NCBI GenBank assembly: GCA_019186985.1
Contig: JABARQ010000007.1
Coordinates: 1-64,000 of the forward strand
Direction of reading: 5' to 3'
Source of the DNA: Prosthecobacter sp.
GTDB lineage: Bacteria; Verrucomicrobiota; Verrucomicrobiia; Verrucomicrobiales; Verrucomicrobiaceae
DNA: 64,000 bases
Positions 9,216-18,420 of this stretch are shown piece after piece; position 1 is the stretch's first letter, and each line of letters opens with the position of its first letter. A program made the position numbers and the translations under genes. A model generated the notes under the pieces. It was given only the letters and a program-made list of their open reading frames with translations. It searched no databases and had not been told where the DNA came from.

Positions 9216-10109
9216 ATGAAAACCAACGCCCTCCTCCTTTTGCTCGCCTTGGTTCTGCCTGCTTCGCTTCAGGCAAACTATCCCTATGCAGGCAGCGGCC
9301 TCGGAGCGCCCCCAGCTCCGCCAACTCCCCCAACTCCCCCAACTCCCCCAACTCCGCCGCCTGGGATGTCTGATCCTAGCATGGCCTATGGCTATGGTGG
9401 CATGTCCCCAACCTTGAACGCCCCCACTGTGGGCTCTCCCTATGCCGGCCCCACCATGGCCAACCCCAACCCCTATGGTTACGGCGGCTACGGCTCGCAA
9501 TACCAGCAGCCTGCCCAAGCCAACAGCTGGAACAACACCGTACAGCAGGGCATGGGCGGCAGCGGCCCCTCGCTTCTGAACTACAAGTATGCGGAGGTCT
9601 TCTACCGTTACACGGATCCGAAGGACAGCCTGCTGGAAGGCAGTCATGGCCTGGGTGCCGCGCTCGTCATGGACCTGCCCACGATCTTCTTCCTCAAGGG
9701 AACCTTCACCTGGAACAGCGGCAGCGGCGAAAGAAACGCCAGGGCGGCCGCCGATGCCGACTACGACCTCTCCACCATCACCGTTGGCGGCGGTGCCTTC
9801 ATGCCGATCACGAACAAGTTTCACTTCGTGGGTGAAGTGGGCCTGGTTTACGCCAACTTCCAGGCTGACGGCATCAACAAAAGCTACACCGACGGCGGCA
9901 TCTATGTGCGCCCAAGCCTCCGCTATCAGGTTCTTGACTGGCTGGAGCTTCAGGCGGGTGTGACCGTGGCCAGCACAGACGATTATGATTCCAAGATCTT
10001 CGATGTCCTCGGCTACTTCCGGGTGTTCCCGATGTTCGACCTGAACATCGGCGCAGACTTCGGTGATGTCTCGCGAGGCTTCCGGGCCGGCGGTCGTCTC
10101 CGCTGGTGA
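9216..10109 (+). CDS. Secreted outer-membrane beta-barrel-like protein with Pro-Thr repeat
   Basis: The 297-aa product has a clear signal peptide (about 1-20, ending SLQA). A low-complexity linker follows with PPT repeats (about 33-49) and a Gly/Tyr/Pro/Asn-rich region to about residue 105. The last 180 residues alternate polar and hydrophobic positions with many aromatics and end in Trp (GGRLRW), as in 8-stranded OmpA/OmpW-like barrels. I recognise no specific family. It is probably an outer-membrane protein. An AT-rich promoter region lies directly upstream. The gene is convergent with the metallo-hydrolase that ends 26 bp away. Confidence 0.8.
   Translation: MKTNALLLLLALVLPASLQANYPYAGSGLGAPPAPPTPPTPPTPPTPPPGMSDPSMAYGYGGMSPTLNAPTVGSPYAGPTMANPNPYGYGGYGSQYQQPAQANSWNNTVQQGMGGSGPSLLNYKYAEVFYRYTDPKDSLLEGSHGLGAALVMDLPTIFFLKGTFTWNSGSGERNARAAADADYDLSTITVGGGAFMPITNKFHFVGEVGLVYANFQADGINKSYTDGGIYVRPSLRYQVLDWLELQAGVTVASTDDYDSKIFDVLGYFRVFPMFDLNIGADFGDVSRGFRAGGRLRW
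9321..9356. repeat. In-frame 9-bp tandem repeat, 4 copies
   Basis: CCAACTCCC occurs three times, followed by one CCAACTCCG copy, encoding Pro-Thr-Pro units in the linker of the barrel protein. The unit length is a multiple of three, so copy-number change would alter linker length without a frameshift. Confidence 0.85.
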
Positions 10110-10134
10110 GTGGACCTCCCTTCTCCAAGGCAGC

Positions 10135-11535
10135 CTAGAGCTCAACCACCTGAAGAGGCTTGGCAACCTCGACCATGCCCCCCTTGTGCCGTTCCTTGAG
10201 GGCCTCGCATAGGACTTCCGAGCGCTCCGGCTCGCCATGAACCAGGAAGACCCGGCGTTTCTCGCCGCCCACGCGGTCAAACCAGGCCAGCAGCTCATCA
10301 TGGTCCGCATGGCCCGAGAATGAGTCGAGCGTTTCAATGTCAGCCCGGACGGCAAACTCATCCCCCAGGATGTTCACATGCTTGAAGCCGTTGCGCAGCT
10401 TCCAGCCCAGGGTGTTTTCCGCGCAATAGCCGACGAACAGCAGGATGTTGTCGGGATTGCTGACGTTCTGCCGGAGGTGGTGCAGGATGCGGCCGCTCTC
10501 CGCCATCCCGGAGGCGGAGATGATGATCGCCGTCCCCTTGACTCGGTTCAGCCCCTTCGACTCATCCACCGACCGGATCAGACGCAGTCCATCAAAGCCG
10601 AAGGGATCATCACGCATGAACAGCGCCTTTCCGGCCGCCGGCTTCAACTCATCGACGTGCAGGCGGAAGATCTCCGTGGCCTTCACCGCCAGCGGGCTGT
10701 CCACAAAGGTCGGAATGGCGCCAAAGCAGTTCTCATGACGCAGCTTGTCCAGGGTGAACAGAAGCTGCTGGGTGCGCTCGACGGCAAACGCGGGGATGAT
10801 CAGGCGAGAACGACGCTGCTGGATCTCCCGGATGATCCGGCACAGATGCGCGGAGCTGTCCGTGGCAAGCTCATGCGTGCGGCCGCCATAGGTGCTTTCC
10901 ATGATGACGAAGTCCACCTTGTCACAAGAGGCCGGGTCGTTGAGCAGGTCGTTGTTCGGCCGACCGATGTCACCGCTGAACAAAAGCCTGATCTGCCGGT
11001 TCGTCGCTTGCTCATGAATGTCCAGGATCACCTGCGCCGATCCCAGGACGTGCCCTGCGTCGATGAAGGTGAGCTTCACGCCGTCGGCAATGAACATCGG
11101 CCGTTCGTAGCTGACCGTGACAAACTGCCGGAGGCTCGCCTCCGCGTCCTCCATGGTGTAGCTGGTTTCAAGGAGCGGCAGGTCGTCACGCTTGCGGTGG
11201 CGGTTCAGCCATGAAATGTCGTGCTCATGGATATGGGCGGCATCCGGAAGCATGATGCTGCAAAGGTCACGCGTCGCTGGGGTCGAGAAGATGTTGCCCT
11301 TGAAGCCCCTCTTGCAGAGGTGCGGCAGGTTGCCGCTGTGGTCGATGTGGGCATGCGAAAGAACGACGCAGTCGATGTCCTTCGGCTCAAAGGGGAAATG
11401 GCTGTTGCGTTCGATCGCCTCCGCACGCCTGCCCTGGTAGAGGCCGCAGTCCAGGAGGATCCGCGTGTTGTTGACCTCGATCAGATGCTTGGAGCCCGTG
11501 GTGGTGCCGGCCGCGCCGCAGAAGGTGATTTTCAT
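10135..11535 (-). CDS. MBL-fold metallo-hydrolase with beta-CASP and RMMBL domains (putative RNase)
   Basis: I started the 466-aa protein at the ATG giving MKITFCGAAGTTTG, the usual first strand of the fold. The upstream extension to 11589 is not family-like. It shows the zinc motif SHAHIDHSGNLP, further ligands in DAGHVLGSA and SGDIGRPNN, a beta-CASP section (SASGMAESGRILHHL) and the C-terminal FSGHADHDELL. This matches the bacterial CPSF73/YSH1-like group, in which characterised members cut RNA, so RNA processing is the likely role. It is not an RNase J by length or motifs. Confidence 0.9.
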   Translation of the reverse strand: MKITFCGAAGTTTGSKHLIEVNNTRILLDCGLYQGRRAEAIERNSHFPFEPKDIDCVVLSHAHIDHSGNLPHLCKRGFKGNIFSTPATRDLCSIMLPDAAHIHEHDISWLNRHRKRDDLPLLETSYTMEDAEASLRQFVTVSYERPMFIADGVKLTFIDAGHVLGSAQVILDIHEQATNRQIRLLFSGDIGRPNNDLLNDPASCDKVDFVIMESTYGGRTHELATDSSAHLCRIIREIQQRRSRLIIPAFAVERTQQLLFTLDKLRHENCFGAIPTFVDSPLAVKATEIFRLHVDELKPAAGKALFMRDDPFGFDGLRLIRSVDESKGLNRVKGTAIIISASGMAESGRILHHLRQNVSNPDNILLFVGYCAENTLGWKLRNGFKHVNILGDEFAVRADIETLDSFSGHADHDELLAWFDRVGGEKRRVFLVHGEPERSEVLCEALKERHKGGMVEVAKPLQVVEL

Positions 11536-11628
11536 GGTTGCCGACAAGACAGCGAGGCAGCCGCCCCTTGGCAAGCAGGAACAGGTCAAGGCGCCCTGCT
11601 GCGCGTGAAATTGACAGGATTGGCGAGG

Positions 11629-12972
11629 TTACCGCTCCTTGCCAAGATGTTCGCGCGTCTCCGACACGATGACTCCGCTGAGCAGGATCAGGCTGATGAG
11701 GTTCGGAACCGCCATGAGGCCGTTTGCCGCATCTGAAAAATCCATCACCGCCGCTGCCGGCTGAACCGAACCCACCAGCACCATGATGACCCACAGCACG
11801 CGGTAGGGCTTCACCGCCTTCGGCCCCATCAGGTAAACGGCGGCCTTTTCACCGTAGTAGCTCCAGCCAAGGATCGTCGAAAACACAAAGGTGATCAGGC
11901 CAAACAGCAGGAAGACCGGCCCCACCGTGTGCAGCTGCTCAAAGGCGGCATTGGTCAGCGCACCCTTGGCCAGCCCATCCTTCCAATGACCGCTGGAGAC
12001 AATGACCAGCCCGGTCAGTGCGCATACCACCACCGTGTCCCAGAAGGTGGCCGTGGAGGAGACCAGGGCCTGGCGAACCGGGTTTCTCGTCTGGGCCGCC
12101 GCCGCCACGATCGGCGCGCTTCCCAGTCCGGATTCATTGGAGAAAAGACCGCGCGCCACACCGGCCTGGATAGTCTGTTTCAGGACGGCTCCGGTAAATC
12201 CGCCCACGGCAGCCTGGCCGGCAAAGGCGCCTTCGAAAATGTCCGAAAAGGCCTGGGGCAGCAAGGCTGCATTCTTGATCAGGATGAGGATGCAGCCGAT
12301 CACATAGCCCACGGCCATGATGGGCACGAGGTATTCACAAACCCGTGCAATGCTCTTCACGCCGCCCAGGATCACCGCCGCCGTGATGGCAGCCATCACC
12401 AGGCCGCTCACCCAGCGCAGCACCGCCTCGGCCTCCGCATCCGGCCGCACCCACTCCTTCAGAGTCTCCACCACGGCGTTGGCCTGGAACATGTTGCCGA
12501 TCCCAAACGCCGCAATGCATGTGAAGACGGCGAAAAGGACGCCAAGCCACTTCTGCCCCAGGCCACGTTCCAGGGCATACATGGGGCCTCCGGCAAAGCT
12601 GCCATCCGGCATCTGAACCCGGTATTTCACCGCCAGCACGGCCTCCGAATACTTGGTGGCGATCCCAAACACGCCGGTCAGCCACATCCAAAACACCGCC
12701 CCGGGACCACCTGTGGCCACCGCCCCCGCCACACCGATGATGTTACCGGCGCCAATGGTCGCCGCCAGGGCCGTCATCAACGCACCAAACTGGGACACAT
12801 CCCCCTCTCCCTCCTTCTGCTTGGAAAAGGAGATCCGGATGGCCCTGCCCAGGTGCTTCTGGATGAAGCCCGTGCGAAAAGTCAGGAAAACGTGCGTCCC
12901 GAACAGAAGGACAATGAGCGGCAGCCCCCATACCAGACCCGACAGCTCAGCGGCAAATTTGGCAAAATCCAT
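11629..12972 (-). CDS. Sodium:alanine symporter family protein (AGCS)
   Basis: This 447-aa protein is hydrophobic throughout with about 10-11 membrane helices. Family marks are GLPLIVLLFGTHVFLTFRTGF near the N-terminus, GSFAGGPMYALERGLG, and GVARGLFSNESGLGSAPI in the middle. It imports alanine or glycine with Na+. The next gene on this strand is the metallo-hydrolase, whose start lies 93 bp beyond this stop. Confidence 0.94.
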   Translation of the reverse strand: MDFAKFAAELSGLVWGLPLIVLLFGTHVFLTFRTGFIQKHLGRAIRISFSKQKEGEGDVSQFGALMTALAATIGAGNIIGVAGAVATGGPGAVFWMWLTGVFGIATKYSEAVLAVKYRVQMPDGSFAGGPMYALERGLGQKWLGVLFAVFTCIAAFGIGNMFQANAVVETLKEWVRPDAEAEAVLRWVSGLVMAAITAAVILGGVKSIARVCEYLVPIMAVGYVIGCILILIKNAALLPQAFSDIFEGAFAGQAAVGGFTGAVLKQTIQAGVARGLFSNESGLGSAPIVAAAAQTRNPVRQALVSSTATFWDTVVVCALTGLVIVSSGHWKDGLAKGALTNAAFEQLHTVGPVFLLFGLITFVFSTILGWSYYGEKAAVYLMGPKAVKPYRVLWVIMVLVGSVQPAAAVMDFSDAANGLMAVPNLISLILLSGVIVSETREHLGKER

Positions 12973-13016
12973 GCCCTGTCATAACGGCAGGAGGGCTGTC
13001 AGGCCAAGCACGAAGT

Positions 13017-13046
13017 TTGACTCATCGGGTCCTGCCTGGTGAGAAT
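13017..13046 (+). promoter_or_regulatory. Candidate sigma-70 promoter for the 13-17 kb operon
   Basis: TTGACT (5 of 6) is followed after 18 bp by GAGAAT (4 of 6). It lies between the divergent symporter gene and the dehydrogenase start at 13112. Confidence 0.4.
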
Positions 13047-13111
13047 GGTTGCACTTGAGCGGCACTCTTGCCACGGTGCCGTTCTTCACTCAACACCCAC
13101 CATTCATTTCT

Positions 13112-13996
13112 ATGAGCCAGAGAGTCGCCTTTGTCGGAGTTGGTCGCATGGGAGCCAACATGGCCCGCCGCCTCAAGGACTGCGGATTCGAAATCACCGC
13201 CGTCCATGACGTCAACCGCGAGGCCGCCGCCAGCCTCGCCGCCGAACTCGGCTGCGCCGCCCCCGAAAAGCTCGCGGATGTGACCGCCGCCGCCGATGTG
13301 ATCATCACCGTTGTCACCAATGACGCCGCCATGCGCAGCATCTTCCTCGCCCCCGGGGACAACCTCTTCACCGGCGCCCAAGGCAGGATTTTCATCAACT
13401 GCGCCACCCTTTCCCCGGCCATTCACCGCGAGATCTACGAGGCTGCGGAAAAGGCTGGCGCGCACAGCCTGGAAGCCTGCATGGCCTCCAGCATCAGCCA
13501 CGCACGCGAAGGCAAGCTCTACCTCATGCTCGCCGGCGACGAGGCCACCTATCAGCAGGTGCTCCCCATGATCGAGCAGATGAGCGTCAACCGCCGCTTC
13601 ATCGGAGGTCCGGGGCGTGCGGCCGAGGTGAAAGCCCTCGTCAACATGGTCATGAACATCAATACGGCAGGTCTTGCAGAAGGCCTGGGACTCGCCGCCG
13701 CCCTCGGCCATGACCTCAACATGATCCGCGAGGTCTTCTCCCAGACAGGCGCCAACAGCCGCGTGCTCGAAACCGATGCAGGCGACATGTGCGCCCGTGA
13801 GCACGACTGCTGGTTCTCCGCCGAACACGCCGCCAAGGACAGCGGCATCGCCGGGCAGATCGCCCGTGAAGCCGGCCTGAACCTGCCCCTGAACGCCGCC
13901 ACCACGGCCCAGTACGAAAAAATGGTCTCCCTCGGCCTCGGCGAACTCGACAAGTCAGGCATTGCGGAACTGACCTTCAAGGGCCGTCACGCTTGA
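13112..13996 (+). CDS. NAD(P)-dependent 3-hydroxyacid dehydrogenase (HIBADH family)
   Basis: The 294-aa protein starts at MSQRVAFVG; the 21 upstream in-frame residues are not family-like. The N-terminal Rossmann domain has VGVGRMGANMARRL. The substrate-side Ser/Gly segment is degenerate (ACMASSISHAREGKL in place of the usual DAPVSGG). The catalytic Lys lies in AEVKALVNMV, and a helical C-terminal domain follows. Members reduce or oxidise 3-hydroxyisobutyrate, tartronate semialdehyde or similar. The changed substrate segment leaves specificity open. It probably starts an operon with the YgfZ gene 7 bp downstream. Confidence 0.9.
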   Translation: MSQRVAFVGVGRMGANMARRLKDCGFEITAVHDVNREAAASLAAELGCAAPEKLADVTAAADVIITVVTNDAAMRSIFLAPGDNLFTGAQGRIFINCATLSPAIHREIYEAAEKAGAHSLEACMASSISHAREGKLYLMLAGDEATYQQVLPMIEQMSVNRRFIGGPGRAAEVKALVNMVMNINTAGLAEGLGLAAALGHDLNMIREVFSQTGANSRVLETDAGDMCAREHDCWFSAEHAAKDSGIAGQIAREAGLNLPLNAATTAQYEKMVSLGLGELDKSGIAELTFKGRHA

Positions 13997-14003
13997 ACCA
14001 GGC

Positions 14004-14915
14004 ATGGAAGCCGCCCTATATCAGACCATCCTGTCCCAGGGGGCCTGCGTGGACCTTTCCTCACGCGCCAAATGGCGTCTCTCAGGAGCCGACCGCGTCC
14101 GTTACCTCAACGGCCAGGTCACCCAGGACGTGCGCGCCACCACCTCCGACAAGGCCCTTCATGCCTGTGTGACGAACGTCAAGGGGCGGATCGAAGGTGA
14201 CATCTTCATCCATGCCGATGCTGACAGCCTGCTCTTCGACGCCCCGGCCGGACTCAGGGAATCCCTGGGAGCCAGGCTTGAGCGATACATCATCGCCGAC
14301 GACGCCGTCCTGGAGGACGTCACGGATCAATGGCGGCTATGGCATTGCATCGAACCTAGGCCAGGGACGGCGGGCGAGCCAGAGAACCCCTTTGTCAGGC
14401 TGAAAAACAATCGCTTTGGCCTGAAGGGCTTCGACCTGTGGATTCCCGCTGACTTCCCCTCTCCCTGCCTTGCCCCCCTCCCACAGCTTTCCGCTGAAGA
14501 AGCAGAAACCCTGCGCATCCTCCAGGGTGTGCCCACCTGGCCTCAGGAACTGAACACCGAAGTTTTTCCTCCCGAAGCAGGCCTGGAAAAAACGGCCATG
14601 AGCTTCACCAAGGGCTGCTACATCGGCCAGGAAATCCTGTCACGCATCAAGACCACCGGAAAAATGCCCCATGTCCTGGCCATGTGGGAGGCCGCCGACG
14701 GTGATCCATCGCTGCTGGTGCCCGGAGCCATCCTCGGCCAGGACCGTGAAATTGGAAAAATCACCAGTGTGGCAAGGCATCCTATTTCCGGCCACCGCGT
14801 TGGCCTTGCCTTCATCCGACAGGGCTCCGCCTCCCTGGATTCCAGGTTGCCAGTCGGAAACGGTCTGTCTAGTATCGCCGCCCACGTCAAAATATCCGCC
14901 CTACCGAATCAATGA
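14004..14915 (+). CDS. ygfZ: YgfZ/GcvT-type folate-binding protein
   Basis: The 303-aa protein has the family signature KGCYIGQEILSRI (around residue 205), matching K-G-C-Y-x-G-Q-E. The N-terminal folate-binding part contains YLNGQVTQDV. YgfZ proteins help repair or assemble certain iron-sulfur enzymes with tetrahydrofolate, acting in the cytoplasm. The gene overlaps the next start by ATGA, suggesting translational coupling. The gene name follows the family; the exact client enzymes are unknown. Confidence 0.92.
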   Translation: MEAALYQTILSQGACVDLSSRAKWRLSGADRVRYLNGQVTQDVRATTSDKALHACVTNVKGRIEGDIFIHADADSLLFDAPAGLRESLGARLERYIIADDAVLEDVTDQWRLWHCIEPRPGTAGEPENPFVRLKNNRFGLKGFDLWIPADFPSPCLAPLPQLSAEEAETLRILQGVPTWPQELNTEVFPPEAGLEKTAMSFTKGCYIGQEILSRIKTTGKMPHVLAMWEAADGDPSLLVPGAILGQDREIGKITSVARHPISGHRVGLAFIRQGSASLDSRLPVGNGLSSIAAHVKISALPNQ

Positions 14916-15253
14916 GCCTGCTGCGTCTCACTCTCCTTCTCGCCTGTGCCACGTCGCTGACACTGCTCCCCTCCTGCCAGTTCGGCGAGTCAGCGGATGC
15001 CATCAATCCCACGGTGGCGGAAATGGATTCCCTGGATCTGCAGTGGGGGCTTCCCGCGCGCAAATCCAAAGGCGGCCCCCGCCGCACCTATCAATACATG
15101 GACGGTGCAGGTTCGGCTCCAGCCGCTTCCGCCTCAGGCCAGGCGCCTGCGGCGGCACCGGCCCGTGAAACAGTCAACACTCCGCCTCCAGCTGCCGCCA
15201 CACCTGCCCCAGCTCCAGCACCTGCTGCCGCCGTGCCGGCCAACCTGCGCTGA
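14912..15253 (+). CDS. Small Ala/Pro-rich lipoprotein, unknown function
   Basis: The 113-aa product has a lipoprotein signal: a hydrophobic stretch followed by LLPSC with lipid-attachment Cys22. The mature part has about 50 ordinary residues and then an Ala/Pro-rich tail (about 70-113) that probably spans periplasm or cell wall. I recognise no domain. It overlaps ygfZ by 4 bp and precedes a secreted cyclophilin. Confidence 0.72.
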   Translation: MSLLRLTLLLACATSLTLLPSCQFGESADAINPTVAEMDSLDLQWGLPARKSKGGPRRTYQYMDGAGSAPAASASGQAPAAAPARETVNTPPPAAATPAPAPAPAAAVPANLR

Positions 15254-15289
15254 CACAAGCCTTATCTCGCCCCTCTCATTCCTGATCTC

Positions 15290-16204
15290 GTGAAAACGCT
15301 CCACAGCCTCATCATGCTCAGCCTTGGGCTGATTGCCTTTACTGCGCACGGCCAGACCCTTTCACCGACCGTCCCAGTTCCTGCGGACACTGCGGCGGGC
15401 GTCCAGCCGGCCGCGCCTGATCTTCCTTCCATTGAGCGCATCGCCAACGAAGCCCAGCGTCAGATCTTTGATGCCGCAGATCGTGCCGCCGGGTCGTCCA
15501 CATCCGGCCCACAGGTCACCTCAACGCCCAAAAAGACGTCCTTTTCCGCCCCCAAGTTGGAAGATCCCAAGTCCTGGAAAAAGGATTCCCGGCACAAGCT
15601 GGCCGTGATGGAGGTCAAGTTCGGCGGTGCCATCGAAACGGTGATGTTCGAGCTTTATCCGCAGGACGCCCCGCAGACGGTTTCCAACTTCCTCGACAAT
15701 GTTGAAACCGGCGCCTACAAGGGCCTCGCCTTCCACCGGGCCATCGAAGGCTTCATCGTCCAGACCGGCGATCCCCTGAGCTCCGACGAAGGTGCGCGTG
15801 ACCGCTGGGGAACCGGTGGTGATGGGAAAAATGTGCCCGCTGAAATCAAGCGCAAGCACAGCAAGGGCGCCGTGGCCATGGGCCGCAAGGGCGACAAGGT
15901 CAACCCCTCCAAGCAGTCCAACGGCTACCAGTTCTACTTCGCCCTCGGACACTACGGATCCCTCGACGGCAACTACAGTGTCTTTGGTCAGGTGATCTCA
16001 GGCCTGGAAGTCCTGGAACGCATCTCCAAGATGCCCGTCGACAGCAATGACTGCCCGATCGCACGCATCGAAATCAAGGACATCAAGATCACAGACCACA
16101 CCGGCCCCCTCTATGTGTCCGAAACCTCCGAGGATGACAAGACCTACACCAAGCCAGCCTCGGCCCTCAGCCCCGTGGGACGTTTCCTGCGCCGCGTCTG
16201 GTGA
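15290..16204 (+). CDS. Secreted cyclophilin-type peptidyl-prolyl isomerase (long form)
   Basis: The 304-aa protein starts at a GTG (15290), has a signal peptide (about 1-20) and a low-complexity linker to about residue 95. The cyclophilin domain follows with FHRAIEGFIVQTGDP, GAVAMGRKGD and YSVFGQV. It is longer than the protein encoded at 4224 and has an insertion before the substrate pocket (DKVNPSKQSNGYQFYFAL). The role is periplasmic protein folding. Its stop overlaps the possible GTG start of the lpxA gene, so the genes are likely in one operon. Confidence 0.92.
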   Translation: MKTLHSLIMLSLGLIAFTAHGQTLSPTVPVPADTAAGVQPAAPDLPSIERIANEAQRQIFDAADRAAGSSTSGPQVTSTPKKTSFSAPKLEDPKSWKKDSRHKLAVMEVKFGGAIETVMFELYPQDAPQTVSNFLDNVETGAYKGLAFHRAIEGFIVQTGDPLSSDEGARDRWGTGGDGKNVPAEIKRKHSKGAVAMGRKGDKVNPSKQSNGYQFYFALGHYGSLDGNYSVFGQVISGLEVLERISKMPVDSNDCPIARIEIKDIKITDHTGPLYVSETSEDDKTYTKPASALSPVGRFLRRVW

Positions 16205-16221
16205 CCCGGAACACGCCCGGC

Positions 16222-17016
16222 ATGATTCATCCCTCCGCTGTCATCCACCCTTCGGCCGAGCTCGCCCCCGATGTGCAGGTCGGTCCTTATGTCATCATTG
16301 AGGGTCCGGCCAGAATCGGCTCCGGAGTCAGGATTGAAGCCCATGCCCAGATCGTCGGGCGTGTCGAGATTGGCGAAGGCTGCCAGATCGGCAGGGCCGC
16401 CGTGATTGGCGCCGACCCCCAGGACATCCATTTCGACACTCAAACGGAAAGCTCGGTCATCCTCGGCCCGCGCAACGTGATCCGCGAACACGTCACCATT
16501 CATCGCGGCAGCAAGCCCGGCAGCGCCACACGCCTCGGTGAGGGCAACTTCCTGATGGTTGGCGCCCACCTCGCCCACGACGTGCATCTGGGAAACAGGA
16601 ACATCCTCGCCAACGCCTGCCTGCTTGCCGGACACATCCACGTCGGCAGCAACACCTTCATCGGCGGCGGCGCGGTCTTTCATCAGTTCATCCGCATCGG
16701 CGACTCCTGCGTCATCCAGGGCAACGGCAGCTTCGGCAAAGACATCCCGCATTTCTGCGCCGCCATGCGCACCAACCGCATCACCGGGCTGAACATCATC
16801 GGCCTGCGCCGCCAGGGCTTCACCGCCGGGCAGCGCGCCGCCATCAAGGACCTCTTCAAGCTGCTCTTCTGCTCCGGCAAAAACCTCTCCCAGGCCCTCG
16901 CCTCAGCCCGTGAACGCGAGTGGACGGACCCGGCTGCACGCCTGCTCGAATTTGTCGGCGCACCTTCCAGGCGTGGCATCTGCCCCTGGCGCGGGGAGGT
17001 CGACATGGACGACTGA
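16222..17016 (+). CDS. lpxA: UDP-N-acetylglucosamine O-acyltransferase, first step of lipid A synthesis
   Basis: The 264-aa protein starts at MIHPSAVIHPSAELAPD, which matches the usual LpxA start and length (about 262 aa). A GTG at 16201 overlapping the previous stop would add 7 residues. Left-handed parallel beta-helix hexapeptides fill residues 1-185 (IHPSAELAPDVQVGPYVII and IREHVTIHRGS). The region around HLAHDVHLGNRNILANACLLAGH contains the catalytic His of the family. A helical C-terminal domain follows. It transfers a 3-hydroxyacyl chain from ACP to UDP-GlcNAc in the cytoplasm, implying a lipopolysaccharide outer membrane. The other lpx genes are not in the window. Confidence 0.96.
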   Translation: MIHPSAVIHPSAELAPDVQVGPYVIIEGPARIGSGVRIEAHAQIVGRVEIGEGCQIGRAAVIGADPQDIHFDTQTESSVILGPRNVIREHVTIHRGSKPGSATRLGEGNFLMVGAHLAHDVHLGNRNILANACLLAGHIHVGSNTFIGGGAVFHQFIRIGDSCVIQGNGSFGKDIPHFCAAMRTNRITGLNIIGLRRQGFTAGQRAAIKDLFKLLFCSGKNLSQALASAREREWTDPAARLLEFVGAPSRRGICPWRGEVDMDD

Positions 17017-17024
17017 GCCTCCGT

Positions 17025-18323
17025 TCAGCGCCCGATGCAATAGACCGCCTTGTCGCTGCGCAGCAGCATCCGCCCCCCAACCACCGCCGGCGTGCCATGA
17101 AACTGCGAGTCATCCAGCGGCGGAACGACGCCCAGCTTCTCAAAAGTGGGTCTGGCGGCCAGGATGAAGGTGCCGTTGCGGCGGGAGACCGCATAAATCC
17201 TGTCCCCAATCAGCACCGGTGAAGCATAAAACGGCTTGCCCCCGCGGCCCCGCCCGCCGCCGCTTTCCATGACCCTCTCCCGATACACGTCCCTGCCGGT
17301 CTTCGCCTCCATGCACAGGGCGAATCCCGCATCATTGACGACATACAGATGCCCCTCATGCAGCACCGGCGTCGGCACATAGCTGCTCGACTTGCTCTGC
17401 CAGAGCATGTGGCTGGCCGTGACATCGCCCTTGCCGCCCAGTCGGACGGCGGCGCTCCCCTGAGTCGGATAACCGCCGAACAAATAAACCACGTCGCCAT
17501 CCTGGATCAGCGCCGGAGACACGTTGCCCGGCAGTCCGTGGGTGGCATACCAGCGCAGCTTGCCGGTGTCCGGATTCAGGCCCCAGATTTCCTGGGCGAT
17601 GGGGAAGACCAGGTCCGTGCGCCCGTTGGTTTCAATGATGCTCGGCGTCGAGTAGGCAAGCTCGATCATGTCGCCACCGGCCCGCCACAGCTCCCTGCCG
17701 GTCTTCTTGTCCAGCGCAACCAGAGACTTGCACTCGTCCGTGGCGTTCACGATCACCGAGTCCTTGTAGATCACCGGACTGCCGCCCGAACCCCAGCGGC
17801 GGCCGCTGGATCCCGTGCCCAGCGGCGTGAGCCAGAGCTGCCTGCCCGACAGGTCAAAGGCCGCCGCCCCGGTCTTGCCAAAGAACACATAGATGGTTTG
17901 GCCGTCGCTGGCCGGCGTGCTGGTCGCATACCCATGCTCGGTGATGAACCCCTGGTAGTCGTCCTCCCGCACCTTTGAAGGCACCGTCGCCTGCCAGAGC
18001 TTCCTGCCGTCCGCCAGGCTCAGGCAGACCAGGTGCCTCTCCAGGCGGCTCATGTCCTCGTTGCCGGGCTTGTCGCCATAGCCCGTCCAGCAGGTGACGA
18101 ACACCCTGTCTCCGACCACAATCGGGCTCGAAGAACCGGGGCCCGGCATGTCAAACTTCCATGCCAGGTTCTCCGTGGCCGACCAAGTCATTGGAACGTC
18201 AGCTTCACGGACCACCGCAGCACCCGTGGGCCCCAGGAAGCGGGGCCAGTCCGCAGATTGTGCGGCGGAGTTCAGCAAAAGCAGCAGGGCGTAGAGAGGC
18301 AGGCGGGTGGACATGGCGGGCAT
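17025..18323 (-). CDS. Secreted PQQ-type beta-propeller repeat protein
   Basis: The 432-aa protein begins with a signal peptide (about 1-23, ending AQSA). It continues with DWPRFLGPTG, the usual opening of verrucomicrobial and planctomycete outer PQQ-like propellers. Repeated blades show KLWQATVP, GRQLWLTPLG, GRELWRAGGD and GKLRWYATHG. No cytochrome or PQQ-dehydrogenase catalytic features were noticed, so it may be a binding or scaffold protein. It is convergent with lpxA (8-bp gap). Confidence 0.88.
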   Translation of the reverse strand: MPAMSTRLPLYALLLLLNSAAQSADWPRFLGPTGAAVVREADVPMTWSATENLAWKFDMPGPGSSSPIVVGDRVFVTCWTGYGDKPGNEDMSRLERHLVCLSLADGRKLWQATVPSKVREDDYQGFITEHGYATSTPASDGQTIYVFFGKTGAAAFDLSGRQLWLTPLGTGSSGRRWGSGGSPVIYKDSVIVNATDECKSLVALDKKTGRELWRAGGDMIELAYSTPSIIETNGRTDLVFPIAQEIWGLNPDTGKLRWYATHGLPGNVSPALIQDGDVVYLFGGYPTQGSAAVRLGGKGDVTASHMLWQSKSSSYVPTPVLHEGHLYVVNDAGFALCMEAKTGRDVYRERVMESGGGRGRGGKPFYASPVLIGDRIYAVSRRNGTFILAARPTFEKLGVVPPLDDSQFHGTPAVVGGRMLLRSDKAVYCIGR

Positions 18324-18420
18324 TGAAGTCTTGAAGCGTCCGCAGGTTGCGCGCCCGCCCGGATTTTCCAGTGGAGTTTTGCAGCGTGCACCGGGCGTTC
18401 ACCTGTGTCATCGGTCCCTC

